Assembly: GCA_040752355.1 (NCBI GenBank)
Contig: JBFMHE010000014.1
Span: 42,041-106,040 of the forward strand
Direction: 5' to 3'
Origin: Nitrospirota bacterium
GTDB taxonomy: Bacteria > Nitrospirota > Thermodesulfovibrionia > Thermodesulfovibrionales > Dissulfurispiraceae
Length of the DNA: 64,000 bases
The notes under the pieces were generated by a model. It saw nothing but the letters and a program-made list of their open reading frames with translations. It was not told the origin of the DNA and made no database searches. How positions within the stretch are numbered: the first letter of the stretch is position 1; every line of letters starts with the position of its first letter. A program made the position numbers and the translations under genes. Positions 6,794-15,504 of the stretch are shown in pieces.

Positions 6794-8904
6794 GCGAAGT
6801 GCGTTATCTCACGACCAGGATGCGGGACCGGCTCGCGAAGTCGGTGAGGGTGCAGAGCCCGCAGGCGACGCCGTCCCGGCGCGCGGGACCGGTCATCGGC
6901 ATGAGCGAAACGTTCCGCACCGGCGCCTGCGACGAGGTCGAGCAGGTGTTGCATGATCTCAAAGCGCTCGGCGTCACCGAGCTCCGGGCGCCGGTCTCCT
7001 GGGCTCACTGGCAGACGCCCGCGGGAGAAGAGTGGTATAACTGGCTCATCCCCCGCCTGACTCAGGAAGTGCAAGTCCTTCCCTGTCTTGTCCAGACGCC
7101 CCCCTCCCTGGGGGTGCTTCCGAAAACATCCGCCCCTCCCCGTGACCCCAGGTCATTTGCCGACTTCGTCGAGGCGTTCCTTACCCGCTTCGATAAGTTC
7201 CTGGAGTATGTGGAGCTCTGGAACGAGCCGGATAAAGTATACAACTGGGACTGGCGGCTCGACCCCGAATGGCGCATCTTCTCCGAGATGATCGGCAGCG
7301 CCGCGTACCGGGCCCAGCAGTACGGGAAGAAGGCCGTCCTGGGGGCGACCTGTCCTACCGACCCGCACTGGCTCCGCCTGCTCTGCGAGCGCGGTATCCT
7401 TTCCTATATCGATGTCGTGGGATTTCACGGTTTTCCGGGCACGTGGGAGTTCGACTGGGACGAGTGGTCGTTCAAGGTGTCAGAGCTGCGCGATGTCCTG
7501 GACACCTACAGTCTCGACAAAGAGCTCTGGATTACCGAGACCGGCTTCTCCACCTGGAAGCATGACGAGCTCGGACAGCTGAGGGAGTTCATCAAGGCGG
7601 CCGAGGCACCGGCAGCGCGCGTCTACTGGGCGTCGGTCCGGGACCTCCCTCCCGACCTTCCCGGCCCCGAGGGCATGCATACCGATGAGCGGTGCTATCA
7701 CCTCGGGCTGCGGCAGAGCGACGGGAGACCGAAGCTGCTCTTCCGGCTCTGGCAGAGCGGCGGGATCGATGCGGTGCGCGAGACGTTCCGGCTCACGCTC
7801 CCCCCCGTGCCTGCGCCTGAGCACCGGCTGCAGCCGGTGCTCATTATCGGCGGCGCAGGCTTCATCGGGACCAACCTCGCCCACCGCCTGCTCGCGACAG
7901 AGCAGCCGGTGCTCATCTACGATAACCTTTCCCGGCCGGGCGTCGAGCGGAACCTGCGCTGGCTGCGGGAGGCGCACGGCGACCTCGTCCGGGTCGAGAT
8001 CGCGGACATCTGCAACCGCGCAGCCCTCCGGGAAGCGCTGCGCGGAGCCCGGCAGGTCTTTCACTTCGGCGCACAGGTAGCGGTGACGACGAGCCTCGTC
8101 AATCCCGATTATGACTTTACGGTCAATGTCTGCGGCACGATGAACCTCCTCGAAGAGCTCCGCAGACTCGAGAGCCCTCCTCCCCTGGTCTTCACCTCGA
8201 CCAACAAAGTCTACGGGGGACTCGAAGATATCTATTTGCGGAAGTACGGCGCACGGTACGAGCCGATCGATTTCCTGACCAGGCTCTCCGGCATCAACGA
8301 GCGGTGCATGCTCGATTTCCAGAGCCCCTACGGCTGCTCCAAGGGCACGGCCGACCAATATATACTCGATTATGCCCGCACCTACGGGATCCCGGCGACG
8401 GTCTTCAGGATGAGCTGCATCTACGGCCCCCACCAACTCGGCACCGAGGACCAGGGGTGGGTGGCGCACTTCCTGATCAGCGCCATCAAGGGCAGGCCGA
8501 TCACCATTTACGGTGACGGGATGCAGGTCCGGGATGTGCTGTATGTCGAGGACCTCGTCGACGCCCTGCTGATCGCCCAGGCGAATATCCGGCTCCTCTC
8601 CGGCCAGGCCTTCAACATCGGCGGCGGACCGGCGAACACGCTGAGCCTCCTCGAGCTGGTCGAGATGGTCGCCGGCCTGCACGGCGCGCGGCCGGAGGTG
8701 CACTTCGACGAGTGGCGCCACGGCGACCAGCGCTATTACGTCTCCGACGCGCGGAAGTTCAAGACCATGACCGGCTGGACCCCGCGGACGAGCGTACACC
8801 AGGGCGTCGCGAAGCTGTACGAGTGGCTGACGCTCTTGCGCGCCTCCTCCCCGATCCTCTTACAGGAGAAAGAGCCGCATGAAGTACTCATTGATCAATC
8901 CTGA
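6790..8904 (+). CDS. Fusion: glycosidase-like TIM barrel + CDP-paratose 2-epimerase-like NAD-dependent epimerase
   Basis: The 704-residue protein has two parts. Residues about 30-345 look like a clan GH-A (beta/alpha)8 barrel: acid/base candidate E146 lies in LWNEPD and nucleophile candidate E250 in WITETGF, 104 residues apart. Residues about 353-690 form an extended SDR with the LIIGGAGFIG nucleotide-binding turn, FTSTNKVYG, Y-G-C-S-K and RMSCIYGPHQLGTEDQG. That pattern is very close to CDP-paratose (tyvelose) 2-epimerase. I know of no standard enzyme with this architecture. Start at 6790 gives an ATGA overlap with the preceding epimerase; the 3' end overlaps the next gene by 26 bases. The barrel is homologous to the permuted one at 19400-20287. 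Confidence 0.85.
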   Translation: MSEVRYLTTRMRDRLAKSVRVQSPQATPSRRAGPVIGMSETFRTGACDEVEQVLHDLKALGVTELRAPVSWAHWQTPAGEEWYNWLIPRLTQEVQVLPCLVQTPPSLGVLPKTSAPPRDPRSFADFVEAFLTRFDKFLEYVELWNEPDKVYNWDWRLDPEWRIFSEMIGSAAYRAQQYGKKAVLGATCPTDPHWLRLLCERGILSYIDVVGFHGFPGTWEFDWDEWSFKVSELRDVLDTYSLDKELWITETGFSTWKHDELGQLREFIKAAEAPAARVYWASVRDLPPDLPGPEGMHTDERCYHLGLRQSDGRPKLLFRLWQSGGIDAVRETFRLTLPPVPAPEHRLQPVLIIGGAGFIGTNLAHRLLATEQPVLIYDNLSRPGVERNLRWLREAHGDLVRVEIADICNRAALREALRGARQVFHFGAQVAVTTSLVNPDYDFTVNVCGTMNLLEELRRLESPPPLVFTSTNKVYGGLEDIYLRKYGARYEPIDFLTRLSGINERCMLDFQSPYGCSKGTADQYILDYARTYGIPATVFRMSCIYGPHQLGTEDQGWVAHFLISAIKGRPITIYGDGMQVRDVLYVEDLVDALLIAQANIRLLSGQAFNIGGGPANTLSLLELVEMVAGLHGARPEVHFDEWRHGDQRYYVSDARKFKTMTGWTPRTSVHQGVAKLYEWLTLLRASSPILLQEKEPHEVLIDQS

Positions 8905-10180
8905 CTGGACCTTCGGCGGCAGCATCTACTTCGGATGCCGCGAGCCGCACCTCCCCCTCGAATACGGGTATGCGAAGGCGCTCCTGGAGCGCGTGGGACA
9001 CGACGTGCTCCTTATCGACGGGCATAGGGATGGTCTCCCGGCGCAGGCGATTGCGCAGCAGACGCATGCCTTTGCCCCGGATATCATCGTCATTACCACG
9101 GCGCCGAGCTATCTCTTCTGGCGTTGCGCGCCCCCGGAGCTCCGTGCGCCCCTGGAGATCGTGCGGGCAGTGCGCGAGAGCGGGGCGCTTACCGTTGCCG
9201 TGGGGCCGCACGGCTCTACAACGCCCGAAGCGGTGATGAAAAAGCTGGGCGTCGACAGGGTGATACGGGGAGAGCCCGAAGAGGTGCTCCCTCTCCTGGC
9301 GCAGGACCCGGGAAGAGGGAAGACTATCCCCTCGGTCTTCTGGCGGGAGGAGGGGGGCGCAGGAAGAAGAGGAACGCCGCACGAAAGCGACATGGCTGCG
9401 CTGCCGGCGCTGCGGTGGCCCCGGGAGGTCCTCGCCCGGCGCCGGCACCACCACCACCGCTTCGACTGCGCGCCCGGGCAGACGGGTGCACCGGGCGCCG
9501 AGGTCGAGAGCTCGCGGGGATGCCCTTACAGCTGCTCCTTCTGCGCCCGGGAGACCTTCCGGGGCCGGTATCGCAGGCGTCCCGTGCCGGTCGTGCTCGA
9601 AGAGATCGACGACCTCGTGAGCAAGGGCGTGAGCTACCTCTACTTCATCGACGAGCTGTTCATGCCCGACAGCGCGCTGCTCGCTGCAGTGGGGGAACGG
9701 GATGTCGCCTTCGGCATCCAGACGAGGATCGACCTCTGGACCCCGGAGCTGCTGGAGCGGCTCGGCGCCGCGGGCTGCGTCTCGATAGAGGCCGGCATCG
9801 AGAGCGCGAGCGAGGCGGCGCGCCTCGCCCTCGGCAAGCGGTGTATGAAGACGAACAGCGAGCTGATCGATCTCCTGAAGTGCGCGCGCGACCATGTGCC
9901 GTTCGTTCAGGCGACCCTGCTCGCCTCGGATGCCGACGATCCGGCGCTGACTGCAGAATGGCGCGACCTCCTCCTCCGCTCCAACGTATGGACCAATGAG
10001 CCCGTGCCCCTCTTTCCCTATCCCGGGTCGCAGGAATATGCAAAGCGCTGGGGGCCTCCGGATGAGTATGCGTGGGAGCGGGCGCACGGCTGCTACCTGC
10101 AGCAGCACAGCGCCTTCAGCGATATCCAGGAAGAGCGGCCGCTTCCCCTCGCCCGGCTCGAAGCAGGCGGGGGGCGATGA
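8879..10180 (+). CDS. B12-binding domain/radical SAM protein (TIGR04295-like)
   Basis: This 433-residue protein has an N-terminal cobalamin-binding-type Rossmann domain (about 1-150). It contains IDGHRDG, which happens to fit the D-x-H-x-x-G cobalamin motif, and the conserved GPHGSTTPEAVM region. A radical SAM domain follows, with the cluster cysteines C215, C219 and C222 in RGCPYSCSFCARE. It should bind [4Fe-4S] and SAM, and use or bind cobalamin, typically for C-methylation or another radical step on a lipid or sugar. By memory it resembles the TIGR04295 family of the rhizo-twelve cluster. Its ATG overlaps the fusion gene upstream (26 bases), and its stop overlaps the GT4 start (ATGA). Confidence 0.85.
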   Translation: MKYSLINPDWTFGGSIYFGCREPHLPLEYGYAKALLERVGHDVLLIDGHRDGLPAQAIAQQTHAFAPDIIVITTAPSYLFWRCAPPELRAPLEIVRAVRESGALTVAVGPHGSTTPEAVMKKLGVDRVIRGEPEEVLPLLAQDPGRGKTIPSVFWREEGGAGRRGTPHESDMAALPALRWPREVLARRRHHHHRFDCAPGQTGAPGAEVESSRGCPYSCSFCARETFRGRYRRRPVPVVLEEIDDLVSKGVSYLYFIDELFMPDSALLAAVGERDVAFGIQTRIDLWTPELLERLGAAGCVSIEAGIESASEAARLALGKRCMKTNSELIDLLKCARDHVPFVQATLLASDADDPALTAEWRDLLLRSNVWTNEPVPLFPYPGSQEYAKRWGPPDEYAWERAHGCYLQQHSAFSDIQEERPLPLARLEAGGGR

Positions 10181-11325
10181 GCAGGGCGATGAGGCGGCAT
10201 CCCAAGCGTATTCTCATGACCGCCGATACCCTGGGCGGCGTATGGACCTACGCCGTCGAGCTCGCGCATGTCCTCTGGAAGCACGATATCGAGGTGGTCC
10301 TCGCAACCATGGGCGCCCCCCTGTCGGCGCAGCAGCGCGCCGACCTTCGCCAGATCCCCGGCGCCGAGCTTCATGAGAGCACGTTCAAGCTCGAGTGGAT
10401 GGAGCACCCGTGGGACGATGTCGCCCGCGCCGGAGAGTGGCTGCTCAGGCTCGAAGAAGAGCTCGAGCCCGATATCGTCCATCTCAACGGGTATGCGCAC
10501 GGGGCTCTCCCCTGGAAAGCGCCCCGGCTCGTCGTGGGGCACTCCTGCGTCCTTTCGTGGTGGGAGGCGGTCCTGAAAGAGCCGGCTCCCCCGGAGTGGA
10601 AGCGGTACCGTCATGAGGTCAAGCGCGGCATCGCTGCAGCCGACGCCGTCGTCGTCCCGACTGCGTCGATGCGCGATGCGCTCGCACGCCACTACCATAG
10701 CGACATCGCCTGCAGCATTATCCCGAACGGACGGAATACCGAACTGTTTGCGCCGGGGATCAAAGAGGCGCTCGTCCTTACGGCGGGAAGGCTCTGGGAC
10801 AGGGCGAAGAACGTGGCAGCGCTCATGGAGAGCGCGCCGCTCCTCTCCTGGCCGCTCTATATCGCCGGCGAGGAGTGCCCCCCGTCCGGGGGCGGCGACA
10901 CCGCGGCAGGGCGCCATAGCGCGGTCCGCCGCCTCGGCCGGCTCCCGGCAAGCGGGATCGCCTCGTGGATGTCGCGAGCTTCTCTCTATGCATTTCCTGC
11001 CTACTACGAACCCTTCGGACTTTCGGTGCTCGAGGCAGGGCTGTCCGGGTGCGCGCTGGTGCTCGGCGACATCCCGAGCCTCCGCGAGCTCTGGCACGAT
11101 GCGGCGCTTTTCGTTTCACCCGACGACACCTCTATGATACGGGAGGCGATCGAGACACTCATCCGCAATGCGGCATACCGGCAGGAGATGGCGGAACGTG
11201 CACGGGTGAGGGCCCAGGAGTTCACGCCCCGGCGCATGGCAGCGGGCTATCTCGCGGTGTACGAACGTATGGTGCAGTCGGCTGCGGCGCCGGCCTCCGA
11301 GACGGAGGGGCAATGCGTATCGTGA
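10177..11325 (+). CDS. Glycosyltransferase family 4 protein
   Basis: The 382-residue protein has the GT-B fold. The N-terminal domain starts RILMTADTLGGVWTYAVEL, typical of GT4 acceptor-binding domains. The C-terminal donor domain has YEPFGLSVLEAGLSG, the E-x7-E retaining GT motif. The donor sugar is not predictable. Start at 10177 gives an ATGA junction with the radical SAM gene. Its C-terminus overlaps the following CgeB-type gene by 13 bases. Confidence 0.88.
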   Translation: MSRAMRRHPKRILMTADTLGGVWTYAVELAHVLWKHDIEVVLATMGAPLSAQQRADLRQIPGAELHESTFKLEWMEHPWDDVARAGEWLLRLEEELEPDIVHLNGYAHGALPWKAPRLVVGHSCVLSWWEAVLKEPAPPEWKRYRHEVKRGIAAADAVVVPTASMRDALARHYHSDIACSIIPNGRNTELFAPGIKEALVLTAGRLWDRAKNVAALMESAPLLSWPLYIAGEECPPSGGGDTAAGRHSAVRRLGRLPASGIASWMSRASLYAFPAYYEPFGLSVLEAGLSGCALVLGDIPSLRELWHDAALFVSPDDTSMIREAIETLIRNAAYRQEMAERARVRAQEFTPRRMAAGYLAVYERMVQSAAAPASETEGQCVS

Positions 11326-12425
11326 TGTTCTATCACTCGCTCCTCTCGGACTGGAACCACGGCAATGCGCATTTTCTGCGCGGCATCGCCTCGGAGCTCC
11401 TGTCGCGCGGGCATACGGTGGCGGTGTACGAGCCCCGGAACGGCTGGAGTCTCTCGAACCTCCTCGAAGAGCACGGCACCGCGCCGCTCCGTGAGTTCCG
11501 CGGGGCCTATCCCCATCTCACGAGCATACGCTACCGCCGCGAGACGCTCGATCTCGACCGTGCGCTCGACCGCGCCGACCTGGTCATCGTGCATGAATGG
11601 AACGATCACGACCTGGTGCGGCGCATCGGGGAGTACCGGAGCCGGGCAGGCGGCCTTACCCTCCTCTTTCATGATACCCACCACCGCTCGGTGACGGCGC
11701 CGGAGCTGATGGCGGCCTATGACCTGTCGCACTACGACGGCGTGCTCGCCTTCGGCGAGGTCGTCCGCACGATCTATCTCTCGCGCGGCTGGACGCAGCG
11801 GGCATGGGTCTGGCACGAGGCTGCGGATACCAGGATATTCTACCCCGACAGCGCTCGCGGAGAAGAAGGGTGCGAGGGCGACCTCGTCTGGATCGGGAAC
11901 TGGGGCGATGAAGAGCGGACCGCGGAGCTGCAGGAGTTCCTGCTCGGGCCGGTGAAGCGACTCGGGCTGAAGACGCGCATGCACGGCGTGCGCTATCCCC
12001 GGCATGCGCGGGACATGATCGCCGGCGCAGGGATCGAATACCGCGGGTGGCTCCCGAATTACAGGGTACCGCGGGTCTTTGCGCGTTTCAGGCTCACGCT
12101 CCATGTGATCCGGCGTCCCTATGTGCAGGCGCTGCCCGGGATCCCGACGATCCGTCCCTTCGAGGCGCTCGCCTGCGGCATCCCCCTGATATGCGCGCCC
12201 TGGGAAGATGCGGAGGGCCTGTTTACTCCGGGCGAGGACTTTCTCGTTGCGCGCAACGGCAACGAGATGCTGCGCCATATGAAGACCCTGCTGCGGGACG
12301 CCGAGATGTCCCGCGCGCTTGCGGAGCACGGATACCGGACGGTCGTCAGCCGCCACACCTGCGCTCACCGCGTGGATGAGCTGCTCGCTGTTTGCCGGGA
12401 GCTCAGGGGAGTGAATCCGGAATGA
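11313..12425 (+). CDS. CgeB-type glycosyltransferase (1 of 4)
   Basis: This 370-residue protein starts MRIVMFYHSLLSDWNHGNAH and ends in a GT-B donor domain (Glyco_trans_1_2/CgeB family) around RPFEALACGIPLICAPWEDA and GEDFLVARNGNEM. The family is named after the Bacillus spore coat maturation protein CgeB and is thought to transfer sugars to surface glycans or proteins. The ATG at 11313 overlaps the preceding GT4 gene, and its stop overlaps the next start (ATGA at 12422). Of the four CgeB-type paralogues here, this one has the most divergent N-terminus. Confidence 0.82.
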   Translation: MRIVMFYHSLLSDWNHGNAHFLRGIASELLSRGHTVAVYEPRNGWSLSNLLEEHGTAPLREFRGAYPHLTSIRYRRETLDLDRALDRADLVIVHEWNDHDLVRRIGEYRSRAGGLTLLFHDTHHRSVTAPELMAAYDLSHYDGVLAFGEVVRTIYLSRGWTQRAWVWHEAADTRIFYPDSARGEEGCEGDLVWIGNWGDEERTAELQEFLLGPVKRLGLKTRMHGVRYPRHARDMIAGAGIEYRGWLPNYRVPRVFARFRLTLHVIRRPYVQALPGIPTIRPFEALACGIPLICAPWEDAEGLFTPGEDFLVARNGNEMLRHMKTLLRDAEMSRALAEHGYRTVVSRHTCAHRVDELLAVCRELRGVNPE

Positions 12426-13525
12426 AAGGACAGCACCGTATGCGCATCGCCTTTTTCGGTTCGAGTCTCGTCTCGGCCTACTGGAACGGGGCGGCGACCT
12501 ATTACCGCGGCATTATCCGCGAGCTCCACCGGCTGGACTACCGGATCACCTTCTATGAGCCGGATGCTTACGGGCGGCAGCAGCACCGCGATATCGTCGA
12601 TCCCCCCTGGGCCCGTGTCGTCGTCTACGCAGCCGACGACGAGGGCCTCGCCGCTGCCCTCGACGACGCGCGTCATGCCGACCTCATCGTCAAGGCGAGC
12701 GGCGTCGGCGTCTTCGATGAAGCGCTCGAAGCAGCGGTCCTCCAGATAAAGCGGCCCGGCGCAGCGGCTGCCTTCTGGGATGTGGACGCCCCCGCGACCC
12801 TCGACCGCGTTCAGCAGAGTCCGGACGATGCCTTCCGCGCGCTCGTCCCCCGCTACGACTTCATCTTTACCTATGGAGGCGGCGACCCGGTGGTGACGGC
12901 GTATACGTTGCTGGGGGCGCGGCATTGCATCCCTATCTATAATGCCCTCGACCCCGCGACCCACTACCCCGTCGCCCTCGATACGCGGTTCAGCGGCGAC
13001 CTCGGCTTCATCGGCAACCGCCTCCCCGACCGGGAGGCGCGGGTGAAGGAGTTCTTCATCGATGTCGCGCGCCGGCTGCCCCGCTGCCGTTTTCTCCTGG
13101 GCGGCAACGGGTGGGAGCCACCGCTCCCCGGGAATATCACGTATCTCGGGCATGTCTATACGCATGAGCACAACGCATTCAACAGCACGCCGCGGGCGGT
13201 GCTCAACATCAACAGGGAGAGCATGGCCCGGTACGGATTCTCCCCGCCGACCCGCGTCTTCGAGGCTGCCGGCGCCGGCGCCTGCCTGATTACCGATGCC
13301 TGGGAGGGCATCGAGCTCTTCCTCGAGCCGGGGCGCGAGGTCCTCGTCGCCCGGAGCGGGGAGGAGGTCGCCGAGCAGCTCCTCTCGCTTACCGTCGACC
13401 GCGCCGCCGGGATCGGTGAGGCGGCGCTCAAGCGTATCACTGCAGAGCATACCTATGCCCACCGGGCGAGGCAGCTGCATGCCGTGCTCGATGCCCCTGC
13501 AGGTCGTGCAGGAGGGTGTGCATGA
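12422..13525 (+). CDS. CgeB-type glycosyltransferase (2 of 4)
   Basis: This 367-residue GT-B protein starts at the ATGA overlap at 12422. An ATG at 12440, with AAAGGA about 10 bases upstream, is an equally plausible start. The N-terminal domain has AFWDVDAPATLDRV, matching the FYDIDTPVT motif of paralogues 3 and 4. The donor domain has RVFEAAGAGACLITDAWEG and EVLVARSGEEVAEQL. It is presumably a cytoplasmic transferase extending the same glycan as its neighbours. Stop and next start overlap (ATGA at 13522). Confidence 0.82.
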   Translation: MKGQHRMRIAFFGSSLVSAYWNGAATYYRGIIRELHRLDYRITFYEPDAYGRQQHRDIVDPPWARVVVYAADDEGLAAALDDARHADLIVKASGVGVFDEALEAAVLQIKRPGAAAAFWDVDAPATLDRVQQSPDDAFRALVPRYDFIFTYGGGDPVVTAYTLLGARHCIPIYNALDPATHYPVALDTRFSGDLGFIGNRLPDREARVKEFFIDVARRLPRCRFLLGGNGWEPPLPGNITYLGHVYTHEHNAFNSTPRAVLNINRESMARYGFSPPTRVFEAAGAGACLITDAWEGIELFLEPGREVLVARSGEEVAEQLLSLTVDRAAGIGEAALKRITAEHTYAHRARQLHAVLDAPAGRAGGCA

Positions 13526-14604
13526 GCTCCCGGCAACTGACTATCGTCATGCTCGGGCTGTCGATCACCTCCTCCTGGGGCAACGGACATGCGACGACCT
13601 ACCGGGGGCTCGTCCGGGGGCTGGTGGAGCGGGGGCATACGGTGCTGTTCCTCGAGCGCGAGGTGCCGTGGTATGCGGACAACCGCGACCTTCCCAAACC
13701 GCCCTATTGCCGCACGGAGATATATCTCAGCCTGACGGATCTGAAAAAGCGCTTTGCGGCCGAGGTGCGGGAGGCGGATGCGGTGATCGTCGGCTCGTAC
13801 GTGCCCGAAGGCATAGCGGTCGGGGAATGGGTCACCGCAACCGCACGGGGCATTACCGCCTTCTATGACATCGATACCCCGGTGACCATGGCGAAGCTGG
13901 AGTACGGAGATGCCGCCTACCTTTCGGCATCCCTGATCCCGCGCTACCGCCTGTATCTCTCGTTTACCGGGGGGCCCCTGCTCGACGGCATCGAAAAGCG
14001 CTACGGCTCTCCCCTGGCCCGGCCGCTCTACTGCTCGGTCGACCCCGAGCTGTACTTCTTCCGGGAGGCCGGGAAGCGGTGGGATATCGGGTATCTCGGC
14101 ACCTACAGCGACGACCGCCAGCCGCTCCTCGACCGGCTGCTGCTCGAGCCGGCGCGCCGGAGCGAGCGCTGCCGGTATGTCGTGGCCGGGCCGCAGTATC
14201 CCGAGAGCATCGTATGGCCGTACAACGTGGAGCGCATCGTGCACCTGAACCCCGCGGAGCACTGCGCGTTCTATAACGGCCAGCGCTTCACGCTGAATAT
14301 CACCAGGGCCGATATGGTGCGCGCCGGCTACTCGCCCAGCGTGCGGCTCTTCGAGGCAGCGGCCTGCGCTACCCCCATTATCAGTGATTACTGGGAAGGA
14401 CTGGAACAGTTCCTGGAGCCCGGGAAGGAGATCCTCGTCTCCCGTTCACCCGAGGACACGCTGCAGTACCTCCACGATATTGCCGAGCAGGACCGCCTCG
14501 CCCTCGGTGCGCGGGCCCGGGAGCGCGTCCTTTCCCAGCACACGGCGGCGCATCGCGCAGCCGAGCTGGAGGGCTATATAGCGGAAGTGATCTCCGGGAG
14601 CTGA
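13522..14604 (+). CDS. CgeB-type glycosyltransferase (3 of 4)
   Basis: The 360-residue protein shares its N-terminus (SITSSWGNGHATTYRGL, then LEREVPWYADNRDL) with the paralogue at 16755, and the FYDIDTPVTMAKLE motif in mid-domain. The donor domain contains RLFEAAACATPIISDYWEG followed by EQFLEPGKEILV. ATG at 13522 has GGAGGG 5 bases upstream and overlaps the previous stop. The high identity to 16755-17873 suggests duplication inside the cluster, with different acceptor or linkage specificities. Confidence 0.83.
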   Translation: MSSRQLTIVMLGLSITSSWGNGHATTYRGLVRGLVERGHTVLFLEREVPWYADNRDLPKPPYCRTEIYLSLTDLKKRFAAEVREADAVIVGSYVPEGIAVGEWVTATARGITAFYDIDTPVTMAKLEYGDAAYLSASLIPRYRLYLSFTGGPLLDGIEKRYGSPLARPLYCSVDPELYFFREAGKRWDIGYLGTYSDDRQPLLDRLLLEPARRSERCRYVVAGPQYPESIVWPYNVERIVHLNPAEHCAFYNGQRFTLNITRADMVRAGYSPSVRLFEAAACATPIISDYWEGLEQFLEPGKEILVSRSPEDTLQYLHDIAEQDRLALGARARERVLSQHTAAHRAAELEGYIAEVISGS

Positions 14605-14652
14605 TCTCATGAAGGGATGTCGTATGCACGCAGCAGCACAAAGGGAGGGACT

Positions 14653-15405
14653 ATGGCGACGGCAGAGACAGCGATCGAGCCTCGGGAGAGGCGGATGGTC
14701 ATACGAAAAGAGCGCAAGGGAAAAGGAGTGAACGTCGGGCGGGCGGAGCGCTGGATCTCGATGATGGGCGGCAGCATTCTCGCACTCTACGGTCTCACCC
14801 GCCGCTCCCGCCGGGGCCGGGCGCTTTCCCTGCTCGGCAGCTACCTCCTCGTATCCCGCGGCAGGTCGGGACATTGCCCCCTGTACGGCGCCCTCGGCGT
14901 TTCGACTGCAGGAGCGGCGGCCGCCGAGGGGATAAGCATGGAGAAGAGCGTCATCATCAACCGTCCGCGCGAAGAGGTCTACCGGTTCTGGCGGAACTTC
15001 GAGAACCTCCCCCGCTTTATGCGCCACCTCGAGTCGGTGCGCAGCACCGACGGACGCTCCCACTGGGTAGTGCGCGAGCCGGGCGGCATCACGGTGGAGT
15101 GGGATGCGGAGATGACCGAAGACCGGGAAAACGAGTTCATCGCATGGCATACTCTCGAGAATGCCGATATCCGGCATAAAGGCAAGGTCATGTTCAGCGA
15201 TGCGACCGGCGGCCGGGGCACCGAGGTGAGAGTGAAGATGAAGTACCGCCCTCCGTTGGGCGCGCTCGGAGCAGCGGCAGCGAAACTGCTCACTGCGATA
15301 CCGAAGAACCAGCTCGAAGAGGACCTGCGGAACTTCAAGCAGGTCATGGAGGCGGGAGAGATCCCGACGACCGAGGGGCAGCCCTCGGGCAGGCAGCGGC
15401 GCTGA
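14653..15405 (+). CDS. SRPBCC-family protein with N-terminal DUF2892-like membrane segment
   Basis: This 250-residue protein has an N-terminal basic region, then a short YgaP-like/DUF2892 type segment with two weak hydrophobic stretches (near residues 38-72). From residue about 98 an SRPBCC (START/Coq10 cyclase-like) domain begins: EKSVIINRPREEVYRFWRNFENLPRFM. The fold binds hydrophobic ligands; a lipid carrier or polyketide-like ligand is possible. ATG at 14653 is chosen because AGGGAGGGA stands directly upstream. It is not overlapped with its neighbours, unlike most genes in the block, so its membership may be looser. Confidence 0.78.
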   Translation: MATAETAIEPRERRMVIRKERKGKGVNVGRAERWISMMGGSILALYGLTRRSRRGRALSLLGSYLLVSRGRSGHCPLYGALGVSTAGAAAAEGISMEKSVIINRPREEVYRFWRNFENLPRFMRHLESVRSTDGRSHWVVREPGGITVEWDAEMTEDRENEFIAWHTLENADIRHKGKVMFSDATGGRGTEVRVKMKYRPPLGALGAAAAKLLTAIPKNQLEEDLRNFKQVMEAGEIPTTEGQPSGRQRR

Positions 15406-15504
15406 GCAGGAGGCCGGCGCGGCTGCCGCCGCCGGATGCGGATCGCGAACCCCTGATGAAAAGACTCTCGCAAACAGGCTCCGTTGCGAGAGGGGAGGAC
15501 GAGT

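Noticed and set aside
7480..8799. Antisense open frame of 439 codons opposite the epimerase fusion
   Set aside because: Shadow frame without domains; many Arg, Gly and Pro.
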